This document shows, piece by piece, positions 1 through 7,274 of a stretch of DNA of 18,246 nucleotides (positions are counted from its first letter, which is position 1; each line of letters opens with the position of its first letter). This DNA comes from JBFWWW01 sp050245975. GTDB taxonomy: Bacteria > Pseudomonadota > Alphaproteobacteria > Rhizobiales > Hyphomicrobiaceae. A program made the translations under genes and the position numbers. Location: the NCBI GenBank assembly GCA_050245975.1, contig JBFWWW010000065.1:1-18246 (forward strand), given 5' to 3'. The notes under the pieces are model-generated. The model was not told the DNA's origin and did not search any database. It worked only from the letters and a program-made list of their open reading frames with translations.

Positions 1-730
1 CGCCCGCGAGCCGTGTGAGCACGTCGGCACCGCCACGAACCACGGCCGCGCCCGTCACGCCCGTGGCTGCTTTGACGAGCGGCGGACCACCGAGAAAGAT
101 CGTGCCCTGGCGGCGGACGATAATGGTCTCGTCCGACATGGCCGGCACGTAGGCGCCGCCGGCTGTGCAGCTTCCCATGACGACGGCAATCTGCGGTATG
201 CCGGCGGCGGACATGCGGGCCTGATTGAAGAATATGCGTCCGAAGTCGTCCTTGTCGGGGAAGACATCGGTCCAGTGCGGCAGGTTGGCGCCTCCCGAGT
301 CGACGAGGTAAACGCAAGGAAGGTGGTTCTCGACGGCGATCTCCTGCGCGCGCAGGTGCTTCTTTACGGTCAAGGGATAATAGGTGCCGCCCTTGATGGT
401 GGCGTCATTGCACACGATCACGCACTCACGGCCCGAGACGCGACCGATGCCGGTGATGACGCCGGCGCCGTGGATATCGCCCGAGTAAAGGCCGAGCGCC
501 GCGAGCTGCGAAAATTCAAGGAAGGGCGAGCCAGGATCGATCAGGCGCATGACGCGATCGCGGGGCAAGAGCTTGCCGCGCGCGATGTGCCGCTCCCGCA
601 GCTTCTCCGGCCCACCGATGGCGACTTCGGCGCGCTTGGCCTCGAGATCCTTGACGAGCGCTTGCATGGTGGTCCGGTTCACCTGGAACTCGTCCGACGC
701 GGTGTTGATCTCGGATTTCAAAATTGGCAT
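1..730 (-). CDS. acyl-CoA carboxylase carboxyltransferase (beta) subunit, methylcrotonyl-CoA carboxylase type, partial
   Basis: The first 243 residues of a carboxyltransferase are visible; the C-terminal half lies beyond the left edge (the family is about 535 aa). The ATG at 730 is preceded on the minus strand by a GGGAG ribosome-binding site about 7 nt away. Recognised segments are GGTYYPLTVKKHLRAQ (114-129), DSGGANLP (144-151), FGRIFFNQ (163-170) and SCTAGGAYVPAMSDE (187-201). These are characteristic of the beta subunit of 3-methylcrotonyl-CoA carboxylase and its close relative geranyl-CoA carboxylase. The family moves CO2 from carboxybiotin to an enoyl-CoA and needs a biotin-bearing alpha subunit, which is not in this window. 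It is oddly divergent just after VKAATG (219-224): the family's usual acidic block (TGE..., EELGG, GADVH) reads V-T-G-A-A-V-V-R-GGADVL here. Family assignment is firm; the exact substrate is not. Divergent from the EamA gene. Confidence 0.9.
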   Translation of the reverse strand, partial: MPILKSEINTASDEFQVNRTTMQALVKDLEAKRAEVAIGGPEKLRERHIARGKLLPRDRVMRLIDPGSPFLEFSQLAALGLYSGDIHGAGVITGIGRVSGRECVIVCNDATIKGGTYYPLTVKKHLRAQEIAVENHLPCVYLVDSGGANLPHWTDVFPDKDDFGRIFFNQARMSAAGIPQIAVVMGSCTAGGAYVPAMSDETIIVRRQGTIFLGGPPLVKAATGVTGAAVVRGGADVLTRLAG

Positions 731-872
731 GGGCTCTCCCTGGAAGCTCCGAACCCTATGCGGGGGTGCCAACAGGGGCAAGGGGTGGCATAAATCGGCC
801 GTTGCGGTCGCGAAGGGTTTTTGTGCGCGTGCGTTGCTACCCCATGGCCCCTGCCGGGGAGGCGTGCCAAGA

Positions 873-1850
873 GTGGCGCGTTCCACAGCGAACCGGGCCA
901 TTTCCTTGACCTCTCCAGATCCGCGCTCCACCGAGCTCAAGGCCGTGGCCGTCGCCGCCATCGGCTCGGCGTCAGTCGGCTTCGTGCCGATGTTCATGCT
1001 GGGCCTGCACAAGGCCGGCATGAGCACCGTGTCGGCACTCACATGGCGCTATATCGTGGCGCTGGCCGTGCTCCTGCCGCTCGCGCTTTGGCGTCACAGA
1101 TTGGTCGATGAATGGCACCGTGGCGGCAAATGGCTGGCGCTGAACGGGCTGACGCTCGGGACGCTGCAAGTCTACAGTTACTTCAAGGCTGTCGAAACGC
1201 TGCCGACAAGCGTCGTGGTGACGCTTTTCTATTTCTATCCGGTCATGGCGCTGGCGGTCGATCGCTTCCTGTTCGGCCTGCCGTTGCGGGGGACGGCAGT
1301 GCTTGGCGTGGGCACGATTTTGGCGGGCGTGGCGCTGACGAGCTCGCCTGGTTTCGCGAGCGCAACGCTCGATCCACGAGGCCTGGCGTACGTGGCCATC
1401 GCGGCGCTCGGCTATACGCTCTATATCGCCGCGGCCTACCCATTGACCAAGCGCGTGGCGCCGATTGCAAGCGCGGTGTTCATCTACGGCGCGTATCTGG
1501 GGGCGTTTGGACTCGCGGCGCTGGTGATTGGGTTCTCGATGCCGACGGAACCGCATCTGTGGCTCAATGTGCTGTTCATCGGCACGCTTGGTGGCGCCCT
1601 TCAGATCCTTTCATTCTCGTATGCGCTGCCGCGCCTTGCCGCGTCCGGTTATGCTGCGATCGTGTGCCTCGAGTTCGTAACGGTGGTACTGGCCGGCGTC
1701 TTTCTGATCGGCGAGCGCTTGGAGCCCATCCAGTGGGCTGGCGTTGGGCTCGTGCTTGGCGGCATCTTCCTTTCGCGGGCAAGCCGAGGCATGAGCCGCG
1801 CGGTGCCTCCGCCCTCGGTCGTGGAGGCCGAACGCGAGACGGAGGGTTAG
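873..1850 (+). CDS. EamA/DMT-family membrane transporter
   Basis: A 325-aa polytopic membrane protein of the drug/metabolite transporter superfamily. It has about ten hydrophobic segments in two repeated halves (roughly residues 23-158 and 168-302). A typical EamA opening is seen (helix at 23-47, then STVSALTWRYIVALAVLLPL at 51-70). The second half ends with LEFVTVVLAGVFLIGERLEPIQW and a final glycine-rich helix, also usual for the family. The short polar C-terminus (301-325) faces one side of the membrane. I chose the GTG at 873 because GGGGAGG at 856-862 lies 10 nt upstream. The open frame extends further 5' but overlaps the divergent carboxylase gene in a non-credible way. Such proteins usually export amino acids or small metabolites; the substrate is unknown. 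It is convergent with the acyl-CoA dehydrogenase gene, and no clear terminator is seen in the 49 bp between them. Confidence 0.85.
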   Translation: MARSTANRAISLTSPDPRSTELKAVAVAAIGSASVGFVPMFMLGLHKAGMSTVSALTWRYIVALAVLLPLALWRHRLVDEWHRGGKWLALNGLTLGTLQVYSYFKAVETLPTSVVVTLFYFYPVMALAVDRFLFGLPLRGTAVLGVGTILAGVALTSSPGFASATLDPRGLAYVAIAALGYTLYIAAAYPLTKRVAPIASAVFIYGAYLGAFGLAALVIGFSMPTEPHLWLNVLFIGTLGGALQILSFSYALPRLAASGYAAIVCLEFVTVVLAGVFLIGERLEPIQWAGVGLVLGGIFLSRASRGMSRAVPPPSVVEAERETEG

Positions 1851-1899
1851 AGGCGGCAGGTCGTATCGTCCGCCCCGACGTCGCGGTGAGGGTGCCGCT

Positions 1900-3078
1900 T
1901 CAGTAGCTGCGCGGCAGGCCGAGAACATTCTGGCCGACGAACGCCAGGATCATGTTGGTTGAGATCGGTGCCGTCTGGTAGAGGCGGGATTCGCGCCATT
2001 TGCGCTCGATGCCATACTCGCGGGCATAGGCGAAACCGCCGAACGTCTGCATGCATGCTTCGCCGGCGTGCCATGCGGCTTCCGATGCCAGCATCTTGCC
2101 CATATTGGCTTCAGCGCCACATTCTTCGCCGGCCTCGAACAGCGCAGTGCCTTTGGCAACGAGAAGCTGGGCTGCGCACAGCTCGGCATAGGCCCGTGCG
2201 ATCGGGAACTGGACACCCTGGTTCTTGCCGATCGGGTTGCCGAACACGATGCGTTCCTTGGCGTACTCGGTGGCGCGATTGATGAAGTAGCGTGCATCTC
2301 CAAGGCATTCGGCCGAGATGAGAAGCCGCTCGGCGTTCATGCTGGAAAGGATGTAGCGGAAGCCCTTCCCCTCTTCGCCCACGAGTGCGTCGGGTGGCAC
2401 CTCGAGGTTGTCGAAGAACACTTCGCACGTATTGTGATTGATCATGGCGTCGATCTTCTTCATCTCGAGGCCATTGCCCTTGGCCTCGCGTATATCGACG
2501 AGAAACACCGATAGCCCGTCGGTACGCCGCTTGACCTGATCGACCGGCGTCGTTCGCGCGAGCAGAAGCATCAGGTCGGACTGCATCACGCGGCTGGTCC
2601 AGACCTTCTGACCGTTGACGACATATTTGTTGCCACGCTTCTCCGCGCGTGTCTTGAGCTGGGTGGTGTCGGAGCCGGTCGTCGGTTCGGTCACACCGAA
2701 AGCTTGCAGGCGCAACTTTCCGGTGGCGATCTCGGGGAGGTACTTCTGCTTTTGCTCCTCGCTGCCGTGCCGGAGCACTGTTCCCATCGTATACATCTGG
2801 GCGTGACAGGCGGCTGCGTTGCAGCCCAATTCGTGAATTGTCTCGAGGACGGCACATCCGGCGGAAAGGGGCAGACCCGAGCCGCCGTACGCCTCGGGAA
2901 CGAGGCACGCGAGATAACCCGCCTCGGTCAACGCATTGACGAAGGCCGTCGGGTATTCGTCCGCCTTGTCAAGCTTGACCCAGTATTCGTTGGGGAACTG
3001 CTCGCACACGGACCGGACACCCTCTCGAATTTCGGTCCACTGCGGGTCGAGCGGCATCGTGAGCGGTTGGTCGGTCAT
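1900..3078 (-). CDS. acyl-CoA dehydrogenase (FAD-dependent), branched-chain type
   Basis: A 392-aa flavoprotein of normal family length that oxidises an acyl-CoA to the 2-enoyl-CoA and passes electrons to ETF. The ATG at 3078 has GAGGAAG 4-5 nt upstream, so the possible 23-residue N-terminal extension is rejected. The FAD/substrate region shows FGVTEPTTGSDTTQLKTRA (127-145) and NGQKVWTSR (155-163). The middle/C-terminal part has IVFGNPIGKNQGVQFPIA (277-294) and QTFGGFAYAREYGIERKWRE (344-363). At the position where medium-chain enzymes carry the catalytic Glu (consensus YEGT) this protein reads TAPIS (369-373), so that Glu is absent. Instead SSMNAERLLISAE contains Glu250, which lines up with the catalytic Glu of isovaleryl-CoA dehydrogenase (LDLERLV). 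That favours a short branched-chain or methyl-branched substrate. The context with a carboxylase, hydratase and HMG-CoA lyase fits leucine or acyclic isoprenoid degradation. The alignment is by eye. Confidence 0.88.
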   Translation of the reverse strand: MTDQPLTMPLDPQWTEIREGVRSVCEQFPNEYWVKLDKADEYPTAFVNALTEAGYLACLVPEAYGGSGLPLSAGCAVLETIHELGCNAAACHAQMYTMGTVLRHGSEEQKQKYLPEIATGKLRLQAFGVTEPTTGSDTTQLKTRAEKRGNKYVVNGQKVWTSRVMQSDLMLLLARTTPVDQVKRRTDGLSVFLVDIREAKGNGLEMKKIDAMINHNTCEVFFDNLEVPPDALVGEEGKGFRYILSSMNAERLLISAECLGDARYFINRATEYAKERIVFGNPIGKNQGVQFPIARAYAELCAAQLLVAKGTALFEAGEECGAEANMGKMLASEAAWHAGEACMQTFGGFAYAREYGIERKWRESRLYQTAPISTNMILAFVGQNVLGLPRSY

Positions 3079-3320
3079 TGTGCTTCCTCGGCTGGTCTGA
3101 TCTCGCGTGGTGCGGCAAGCGTGCCTGAACCCGGACGAGCATGGCAATTTCTGCGCTCTGGATAGGCGGGCAAAGAGCGCTGCGCAAGCCTCGGAGGCCG
3201 AAACCGGTGCCGGACGGGGTGCAGCGTCACGAGCGCGAAATGTTGCAAGACTGTAAGTCAGGCCCCGGCCGCTTTTCCCGTATAAGTGCGCTCGACATCC
3301 ACAGCCAAAGGCGCCAGCCG

Positions 3321-4607
3321 GTGTTCAAATCATTTTTTCCGAGCCCGAGGCTCTTTTTCCTCTCAGCGGCGGTCTACGCCGCACTATCGCTCGGGGTCTG
3401 GTACTTTGTCGGCGACGGATTAGCGCGATGGCTCGGCGCCACGCCCGCCGACTCAGAGGTGATCGGCCTCGGCCACTTTCTCACCCCGCAGTTTCTTTCC
3501 GTAGTCGTTTACTATTTCCTCTGTTGCGCGCTCTTCGCAGCAGCGTGGTTCATCCTCGCACCCCATCCCTGGCAGTGGTGGTCGATCGGTGGCTCGATGG
3601 TGCTGATTTTCACGAGCTACTTCTCGGTGCAGGTCTCTGTTGCAATCAACAACTGGCGCCGACCCTTCTTCGATGCGGTGCAGAACGCGCTTTCCGGCAA
3701 TTCGACGACGACGCCGGAGCAGCTCTATGGCCTGATCGTCGCCTTCTCCGCGATCGCGTTCGTGTGGATGGCCGTCTACGTCATCACTCGGTTTCTCGTC
3801 AGCCACTACATCTTCCGGTGGAGGACGGCTATGAACGACTTCTACATGTCGCACTGGAAGACGGTGAGGCACGTCGAGGGCGCAGCGCAGCGCGTCCAGG
3901 AGGATACGATGCGCTTTGCCACCATCATGGAGGATCTCGGCCTCTCGGTGATCGAATCCGTGATGACTTTGATGGCCTTCCTGCCGGTGCTCTATGTCCT
4001 CTCGGCGCATGTCACGCAGATGCCGCTGGTCGGCGCCATTCCAGCGCCACTGCTGATCGCGGCCATCGTCTGGTCGGCGTTCGGAACCGGACTTCTCGCG
4101 CTAGCCGGTATCAAGCTGCCGGGACTGAACTTCCGCAACCAGCGGGTGGAGGCCGCCTATCGAAAGGAGCTCGTCTACGGTGAAGACCACGCAGATCGGG
4201 CGCAGCCGGAGGCCGTTCGCGGACTATTCGGGGCGGTTCGGACCAACTATTTTCGCATGTACTTCCACTACGCCTACTTCAACGTGTTTCGCGGCATGTA
4301 CCTGCAGGCCGACAACATCTTCGCTTATGTGATCCTCATTCCGACCATTGCTGCGGGCAAGATCTCGTTCGGTATCCTGCAGCAGATCCTGACCGCGTTC
4401 TCGCAAGTGTCGAGTTCGTTCCAGTATCTCGTCAATTCATGGACGACGATTATCGAGCTGCTCTCCATACGCAAGCGCCTCGTCGCCTTCGAGGCATCGC
4501 TGGAGGGGGGCGAGCTGGCGTCTATCGAGCGTGAGAACGACGACGGCGGCGGGGTTCCCCCGCCCGAGCCCCCTCCGCCTGCCTCGACCGTGTCAGCGCC
4601 GTTGTAG
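3321..4607 (+). CDS. SbmA/BacA-family peptide-antibiotic/vitamin transporter
   Basis: A 428-aa inner-membrane protein of the SbmA/BacA-like family (the E. coli SbmA protein is about 406 aa). These proton-driven transporters, shaped like ABC-transporter membrane domains, import proline-rich peptides, microcins and some vitamins, and in rhizobia BacA is needed for symbiosis. The GTG start is chosen because it gives MFKSFFPSPRLFFLSA, the family's characteristic N-terminus; AAAGGCG about 9 nt upstream is a modest ribosome-binding site. Family landmarks are SVAINNWRRPFFDAVQNAL (106-124), HYIFRWRTAMNDFYM (162-176), HVEGAAQRVQEDTMRFA (184-200) and LPGLNFRNQRVEAAYRKEL (266-284). No ATP-binding domain is present or expected. 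The C-terminal tail (about 404-428) is acidic, then glycine- and proline-rich with a run PPPEPPPP, unlike the core. The gene is divergent from the acyl-CoA dehydrogenase gene over 242 bp. A specific gene name is withheld because sbmA and bacA cannot be told apart here. Confidence 0.92.
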   Translation: MFKSFFPSPRLFFLSAAVYAALSLGVWYFVGDGLARWLGATPADSEVIGLGHFLTPQFLSVVVYYFLCCALFAAAWFILAPHPWQWWSIGGSMVLIFTSYFSVQVSVAINNWRRPFFDAVQNALSGNSTTTPEQLYGLIVAFSAIAFVWMAVYVITRFLVSHYIFRWRTAMNDFYMSHWKTVRHVEGAAQRVQEDTMRFATIMEDLGLSVIESVMTLMAFLPVLYVLSAHVTQMPLVGAIPAPLLIAAIVWSAFGTGLLALAGIKLPGLNFRNQRVEAAYRKELVYGEDHADRAQPEAVRGLFGAVRTNYFRMYFHYAYFNVFRGMYLQADNIFAYVILIPTIAAGKISFGILQQILTAFSQVSSSFQYLVNSWTTIIELLSIRKRLVAFEASLEGGELASIERENDDGGGVPPPEPPPPASTVSAPL

Positions 4608-4610
4608 ACA

Positions 4611-4644
4611 CGAAAACGCCCGGCCTTCCTGTCGGGCGTTTTCG
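4611..4644. terminator. bidirectional intrinsic terminator
   Basis: A perfect 12-bp inverted repeat: left arm CGAAAACGCCCG (4611-4622), 10-nt loop, right arm CGGGCGTTTTCG (4633-4644). It begins 3 nt after the transporter stop codon (4605-4607) and lies 34 nt past the end of the convergent HMG-CoA lyase gene. The symmetrical A-tract and T-tract place a short U-run in the descending arm in both directions, so it should stop transcripts from both strands. Confidence 0.85.
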
Positions 4645-4678
4645 GTATGCCGGCCGCGTGATCGGTTCGCTCAGGCGG

Positions 4679-5626
4679 CTATTCGGCCGCCTCGGCTATC
4701 GACGGCGGCGTGAAGCCCTTTGGCAGGCCGACGCGAAGGATTGTGCCATAAAACTTCTCGTTCGGCAGCGATGCTTCGGCGATGTCACGCGCGGCACGGT
4801 ATTTCTCGAGGTCGATGCCGGTCCTGAGGCCTTCCTTCTCGAGCAGGAAGACCAGATCCTCCATCACGATATTGCCGGAGGCGCCGGGCGCGAACGGGCA
4901 ACCGCCAAGGCCGCCCGTCGAGGCGTCGAAGGCGCGCACACCGGCCTCGAGCGCAGCGTAGACGTTGGCGAGGCCCAGACCGCGCGTGTCGTGGAAGTGG
5001 GCATAAACAGGCTTGCCGGCCGCCAATTTGACCGCGTGGTGGAAGAGGTTCGAGATCTCGCTCGGCGCGGCGTAGCCGACCGTATCGGCGAGCAGGATCT
5101 CGTCGGCGCCGAGACTGAGGTAACGGTCGACGCCGCGCAGCACGTCCTCAGGGTCGACCTTGCCCTTGATGGTGCAGCCGAACGATGTCGCCAGACAGCC
5201 CTGGATGCGGACGTTCTTCCATTCGGGTTTCTCTTGGCGAAGGGCGACGACGTTCTCGAACTCGGCGAACGACTGGTCGACCGTCTTGCGCACATTGGCG
5301 AGGTTGTGCTCCTCGGAAATGGACAGCACGAAATTGATGTTGCGGACGCCAGCGCCGAGCATGTTCTCGGCGCCCTTCCGATTTGGCGCCAGGGCGACGA
5401 TCTTGGGGCCGGGGATCGAGAGCGCACCGCGCGCGACATCGGCGGCATCGGCAAACTGAGCGATGACTTTCGGAGGGACGAAGTTGGTGATCTCGATCTC
5501 AGGGACACCGGCGGCCGCGGCCGCGCGCGCCCAGGCGAGTTTGGTTTCGGTCGGTACGAATGTTTTCGCGAGCTGCAGGCCGTCTCGCAGGCCCACCTCA
5601 CGGCAAATGACATCTGGCTTGTTCAT
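4679..5626 (-). CDS. mvaB: hydroxymethylglutaryl-CoA lyase
   Basis: A 315-aa aldolase-type TIM-barrel enzyme that cleaves (S)-3-hydroxy-3-methylglutaryl-CoA to acetyl-CoA and acetoacetate, the last step of leucine catabolism. The signature EVGLRDGLQ is at residues 10-18, with Arg14 and Asp15 as the catalytic/metal pair. Metal-binding HFH is at 210-212. The cysteine loop GGLGGCPFAPGASGN has Cys243 and Asn252. The 31-residue spacing between the second His and the Cys, and 9 residues from Cys to Asn, equal those of the human enzyme (H235-C266-N275), so this is a true lyase rather than an isopropylmalate synthase relative. The ATG at 5626 has AGGA 7 nt upstream; an in-frame GTG at 5644 is a weaker alternative. 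The stop of the enoyl-CoA hydratase gene is 27 nt upstream on the same strand, so the two are co-transcribed. Confidence 0.95.
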   Translation of the reverse strand: MNKPDVICREVGLRDGLQLAKTFVPTETKLAWARAAAAAGVPEIEITNFVPPKVIAQFADAADVARGALSIPGPKIVALAPNRKGAENMLGAGVRNINFVLSISEEHNLANVRKTVDQSFAEFENVVALRQEKPEWKNVRIQGCLATSFGCTIKGKVDPEDVLRGVDRYLSLGADEILLADTVGYAAPSEISNLFHHAVKLAAGKPVYAHFHDTRGLGLANVYAALEAGVRAFDASTGGLGGCPFAPGASGNIVMEDLVFLLEKEGLRTGIDLEKYRAARDIAEASLPNEKFYGTILRVGLPKGFTPPSIAEAAE

Positions 5627-5653
5627 GATGCGATCCTGGTGCACTTGGCGTTC

Positions 5654-6466
5654 TCAGCGGCCCTTATACATGGGCTTGCGCTTCTCGTTGAAGGCGTTGA
5701 TGCCCTCGTGGCGATCCTCCGTGCCGACCGTGCGGTTGTAGGATTCGATCTCGAAGGCGTAGCCCGATGCGCGATCGAGATCGGACGACTTGTCCATGGA
5801 TTTCTTGGCCTGGCGCACCGATACGGGGGCGTTGGCAGCGATTTTTCCGGCGGTGGCCATCACAGCGGTCATGAGCTCGCGGCCAGGTAGCACCTTGTTG
5901 ATCATTCCCCACTCGTAGCCGTCGGCCGCACTGAACGGGGTGCCGGTCAGGATGATTTCCTTAGCTCGGCGCACACCGACCGCGCGCGGCAGGTTCTGTG
6001 TGCCCGCGGCGCCTGGCATGATACCGAGCGTCACCTCGGTCAACGCGAAGCGGGCATGCTCGGCCGCGTAGACGAAGTCGCAGGCCAGCGCAATCTCCAT
6101 GCCGCCCGCATATGCCGCGCCGTTGACGGCTGCGATGACGGGCGCGGGGCAGTCGAGAATGGCGCGCACCATCTGTTCGATGATGGCGTGCTGGCGACGC
6201 CAGGTTTCGTCGGTCATGCCGCGACGCTCCTTCAGGTCGCCGCCGGAGCAGAACGCTTGGTCACCGACGCCCGTGACGACAATGCAGGCAGCGGCGTTTT
6301 CCTGCACGTAGAACTGCTGAAAGCAATCGCGAAGGTCCGTCATCATCTGCGAGTTCATCGCATTGCGGACCTCGGGCCGATTGAGCGTGATCAGGCACAC
6401 CCTGTCCGCATTGATCTCCACCTTGATGGTCGAGAACTCGGTGCGAAGGGGAGCATTGAGCGGCAT
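5654..6466 (-). CDS. enoyl-CoA hydratase/isomerase family protein, probable methylglutaconyl-CoA hydratase type
   Basis: A 270-aa crotonase-fold protein of full family length. The oxyanion-hole segment AFCSGGDLKE is at 71-80 and VNGAAYAGGMEIALACD at 114-130. The two catalytic glutamates of rat mitochondrial hydratase (E144 and E164) correspond to Glu124 (GGME) and Glu144 (ALTE), also 20 residues apart, followed by LGIMPGAAGTQNLPR (147-161). With both acids present the protein should be a true hydratase. The C-terminus ESYNRTVGTEDRHEGINAFN then EKRKPMYKG is the usual family ending. The ATG at 6466 has GAGGA 8 nt upstream. It is the first gene of a two-gene operon with HMG-CoA lyase. That pairing suggests it hydrates 3-methylglutaconyl-CoA (or isohexenylglutaconyl-CoA) to the lyase substrate; this step is inferred from context, not from sequence. 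Confidence 0.88.
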   Translation of the reverse strand: MPLNAPLRTEFSTIKVEINADRVCLITLNRPEVRNAMNSQMMTDLRDCFQQFYVQENAAACIVVTGVGDQAFCSGGDLKERRGMTDETWRRQHAIIEQMVRAILDCPAPVIAAVNGAAYAGGMEIALACDFVYAAEHARFALTEVTLGIMPGAAGTQNLPRAVGVRRAKEIILTGTPFSAADGYEWGMINKVLPGRELMTAVMATAGKIAANAPVSVRQAKKSMDKSSDLDRASGYAFEIESYNRTVGTEDRHEGINAFNEKRKPMYKGR

Positions 6467-6685
6467 ACGGTGGATCCTCGGATCTAGGGCGTCGCTTCAG
6501 GCAAGCGGCGCGGCGCGGCAGTCGGGCCGGAGGTTAGGACGCGAATGGCGGCGTGGCTAGGTTTCGCATTGGCGCTGCGCCTGGATTGCAGCCGAGCGCC
6601 GGGAAACGGCGGATGTTTTGCCGAGCCGGAGGCGCCTTGTTCGGATCGGCCGCTTGACCCTTGCCGTCCCGCCTGCCACAAGCCC

Positions 6686-6711
6686 TGTCCGGACAATCAA
6701 ACTTCACGTGA
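6686..6711. promoter_or_regulatory. two short palindromes upstream of the ThDP decarboxylase genes (possible operators)
   Basis: TGTCCGGACA (6686-6695) and TCACGTGA (6704-6711) are perfect palindromes 17-42 nt before the ATG at 6728, in the 261-bp divergent region between the hydratase operon and the decarboxylase genes. Their position would suit regulation of the plus-strand genes. No regulator gene is in the window and such short palindromes arise by chance in GC-rich DNA, so this is only a suggestion. The rest of this divergent region shows nothing convincing. Confidence 0.2.
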
Positions 6712-6727
6712 CCGGAAAGCATCTCTC

Positions 6728-7267
6728 ATGGCAGCCAAGTCAGCGGCGGTGTCGGGCCACTGGTCCGACGACGTGTTCCGCGAAATGAAAGCGCGTGACA
6801 TCCTTACGGTGTGCACGATACCCGACGGGGGCCTCACCCAGCTTCTTTCGAAGATCGAGAGCGAGCCCACCATGCGGCTCGTGACCCTTTCGACCGAGGA
6901 GGAGGGGATGGGCGTCGTGACCGGCCAGTGGGTCGGAGGCAAGCGCGCCATGATCGCCATGCAGTCTTCCGGCGTCGGCAATTGCATCAACGCATTGGGC
7001 TTTCCCGCCGCCTATCGGGCACCCTGCCTGATGCTGGTCACGATGAGGGGCCAGTGGGGCGAGTTCAATCCATGGCAGGTCAGCATGGGGCAGGCGGTGC
7101 GCCCGGCACTTGAAGCCGTGGGTGTGCGCTGCTTCCCCGTCGACAAGCCCGAGGAAATTGCCGAGACGTTCGCAGCGGCGGCCGATATGGCCTTCAACAG
7201 CAACATTTCCGCCGCCGTGCTGGTCAGCCAGCGTGTCATCGGCGCCAAGGGCTTCGGGCAGAAGTGA
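6728..7267 (+). CDS. ThDP-dependent decarboxylase, Pyr-domain (alpha) subunit, sulfopyruvate/phosphonopyruvate decarboxylase-like
   Basis: A 179-aa protein matching the N-terminal (pyrimidine-binding) domain of thiamine-diphosphate decarboxylases, the size of the ComD subunit of sulfopyruvate decarboxylase. Key landmarks are TEEEGMGVVTGQWVGG (56-71), in which Glu59 sits where the family's cofactor-activating Glu precedes Gly, and AMQSSGVGNCINAL (77-90), close to the family's MQNSGLGNxxNPL segment. The middle has PCLMLVTMRGQWGEFNPWQ. The ATG at 6728 has GGAAAG 8 nt upstream. The stop is 7 nt before the start of the beta-subunit gene, so the two chains should assemble into one decarboxylase with active sites at the interface. 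The substrate is unknown: no sulfoacetaldehyde, phosphonate or coenzyme M genes accompany it here. A branched 2-oxo acid is possible from context only. Confidence 0.82.
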   Translation: MAAKSAAVSGHWSDDVFREMKARDILTVCTIPDGGLTQLLSKIESEPTMRLVTLSTEEEGMGVVTGQWVGGKRAMIAMQSSGVGNCINALGFPAAYRAPCLMLVTMRGQWGEFNPWQVSMGQAVRPALEAVGVRCFPVDKPEEIAETFAAAADMAFNSNISAAVLVSQRVIGAKGFGQK

Positions 7268-7274
7268 GGGCACG

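Noticed and set aside
549..872. Upstream extension of the EamA frame to an ATG at 549
   Set aside because: It would overlap the divergent carboxylase gene by 182 bp and add over 100 residues unlike any EamA N-terminus. The GTG at 873 with a good ribosome-binding site fits better.
1851..1899. Possible terminator between the convergent EamA and acyl-CoA dehydrogenase genes
   Set aside because: Only a weak GGCGG/CCGCC pairing with a long loop and no T-tract was found.
3079..3147. 23-residue N-terminal extension of the acyl-CoA dehydrogenase
   Set aside because: No ribosome-binding site of quality, and the ATG at 3078 has GAGGAAG at correct spacing and a normal family N-terminus.
3241..3320. 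Possible sigma-70 promoter (TATAAG near 3281) upstream of the SbmA/BacA-like gene
   Set aside because: The -10-like hexamer has no acceptable -35 at 16-18 nt, so it is not listed as a feature.
4658..5890. A 410-codon open frame on the plus strand opposite HMG-CoA lyase and enoyl-CoA hydratase
   Set aside because: It overlaps two well-supported enzymes on the other strand, starts inside the region after the terminator and shows no known motif. Judged a composition artefact.
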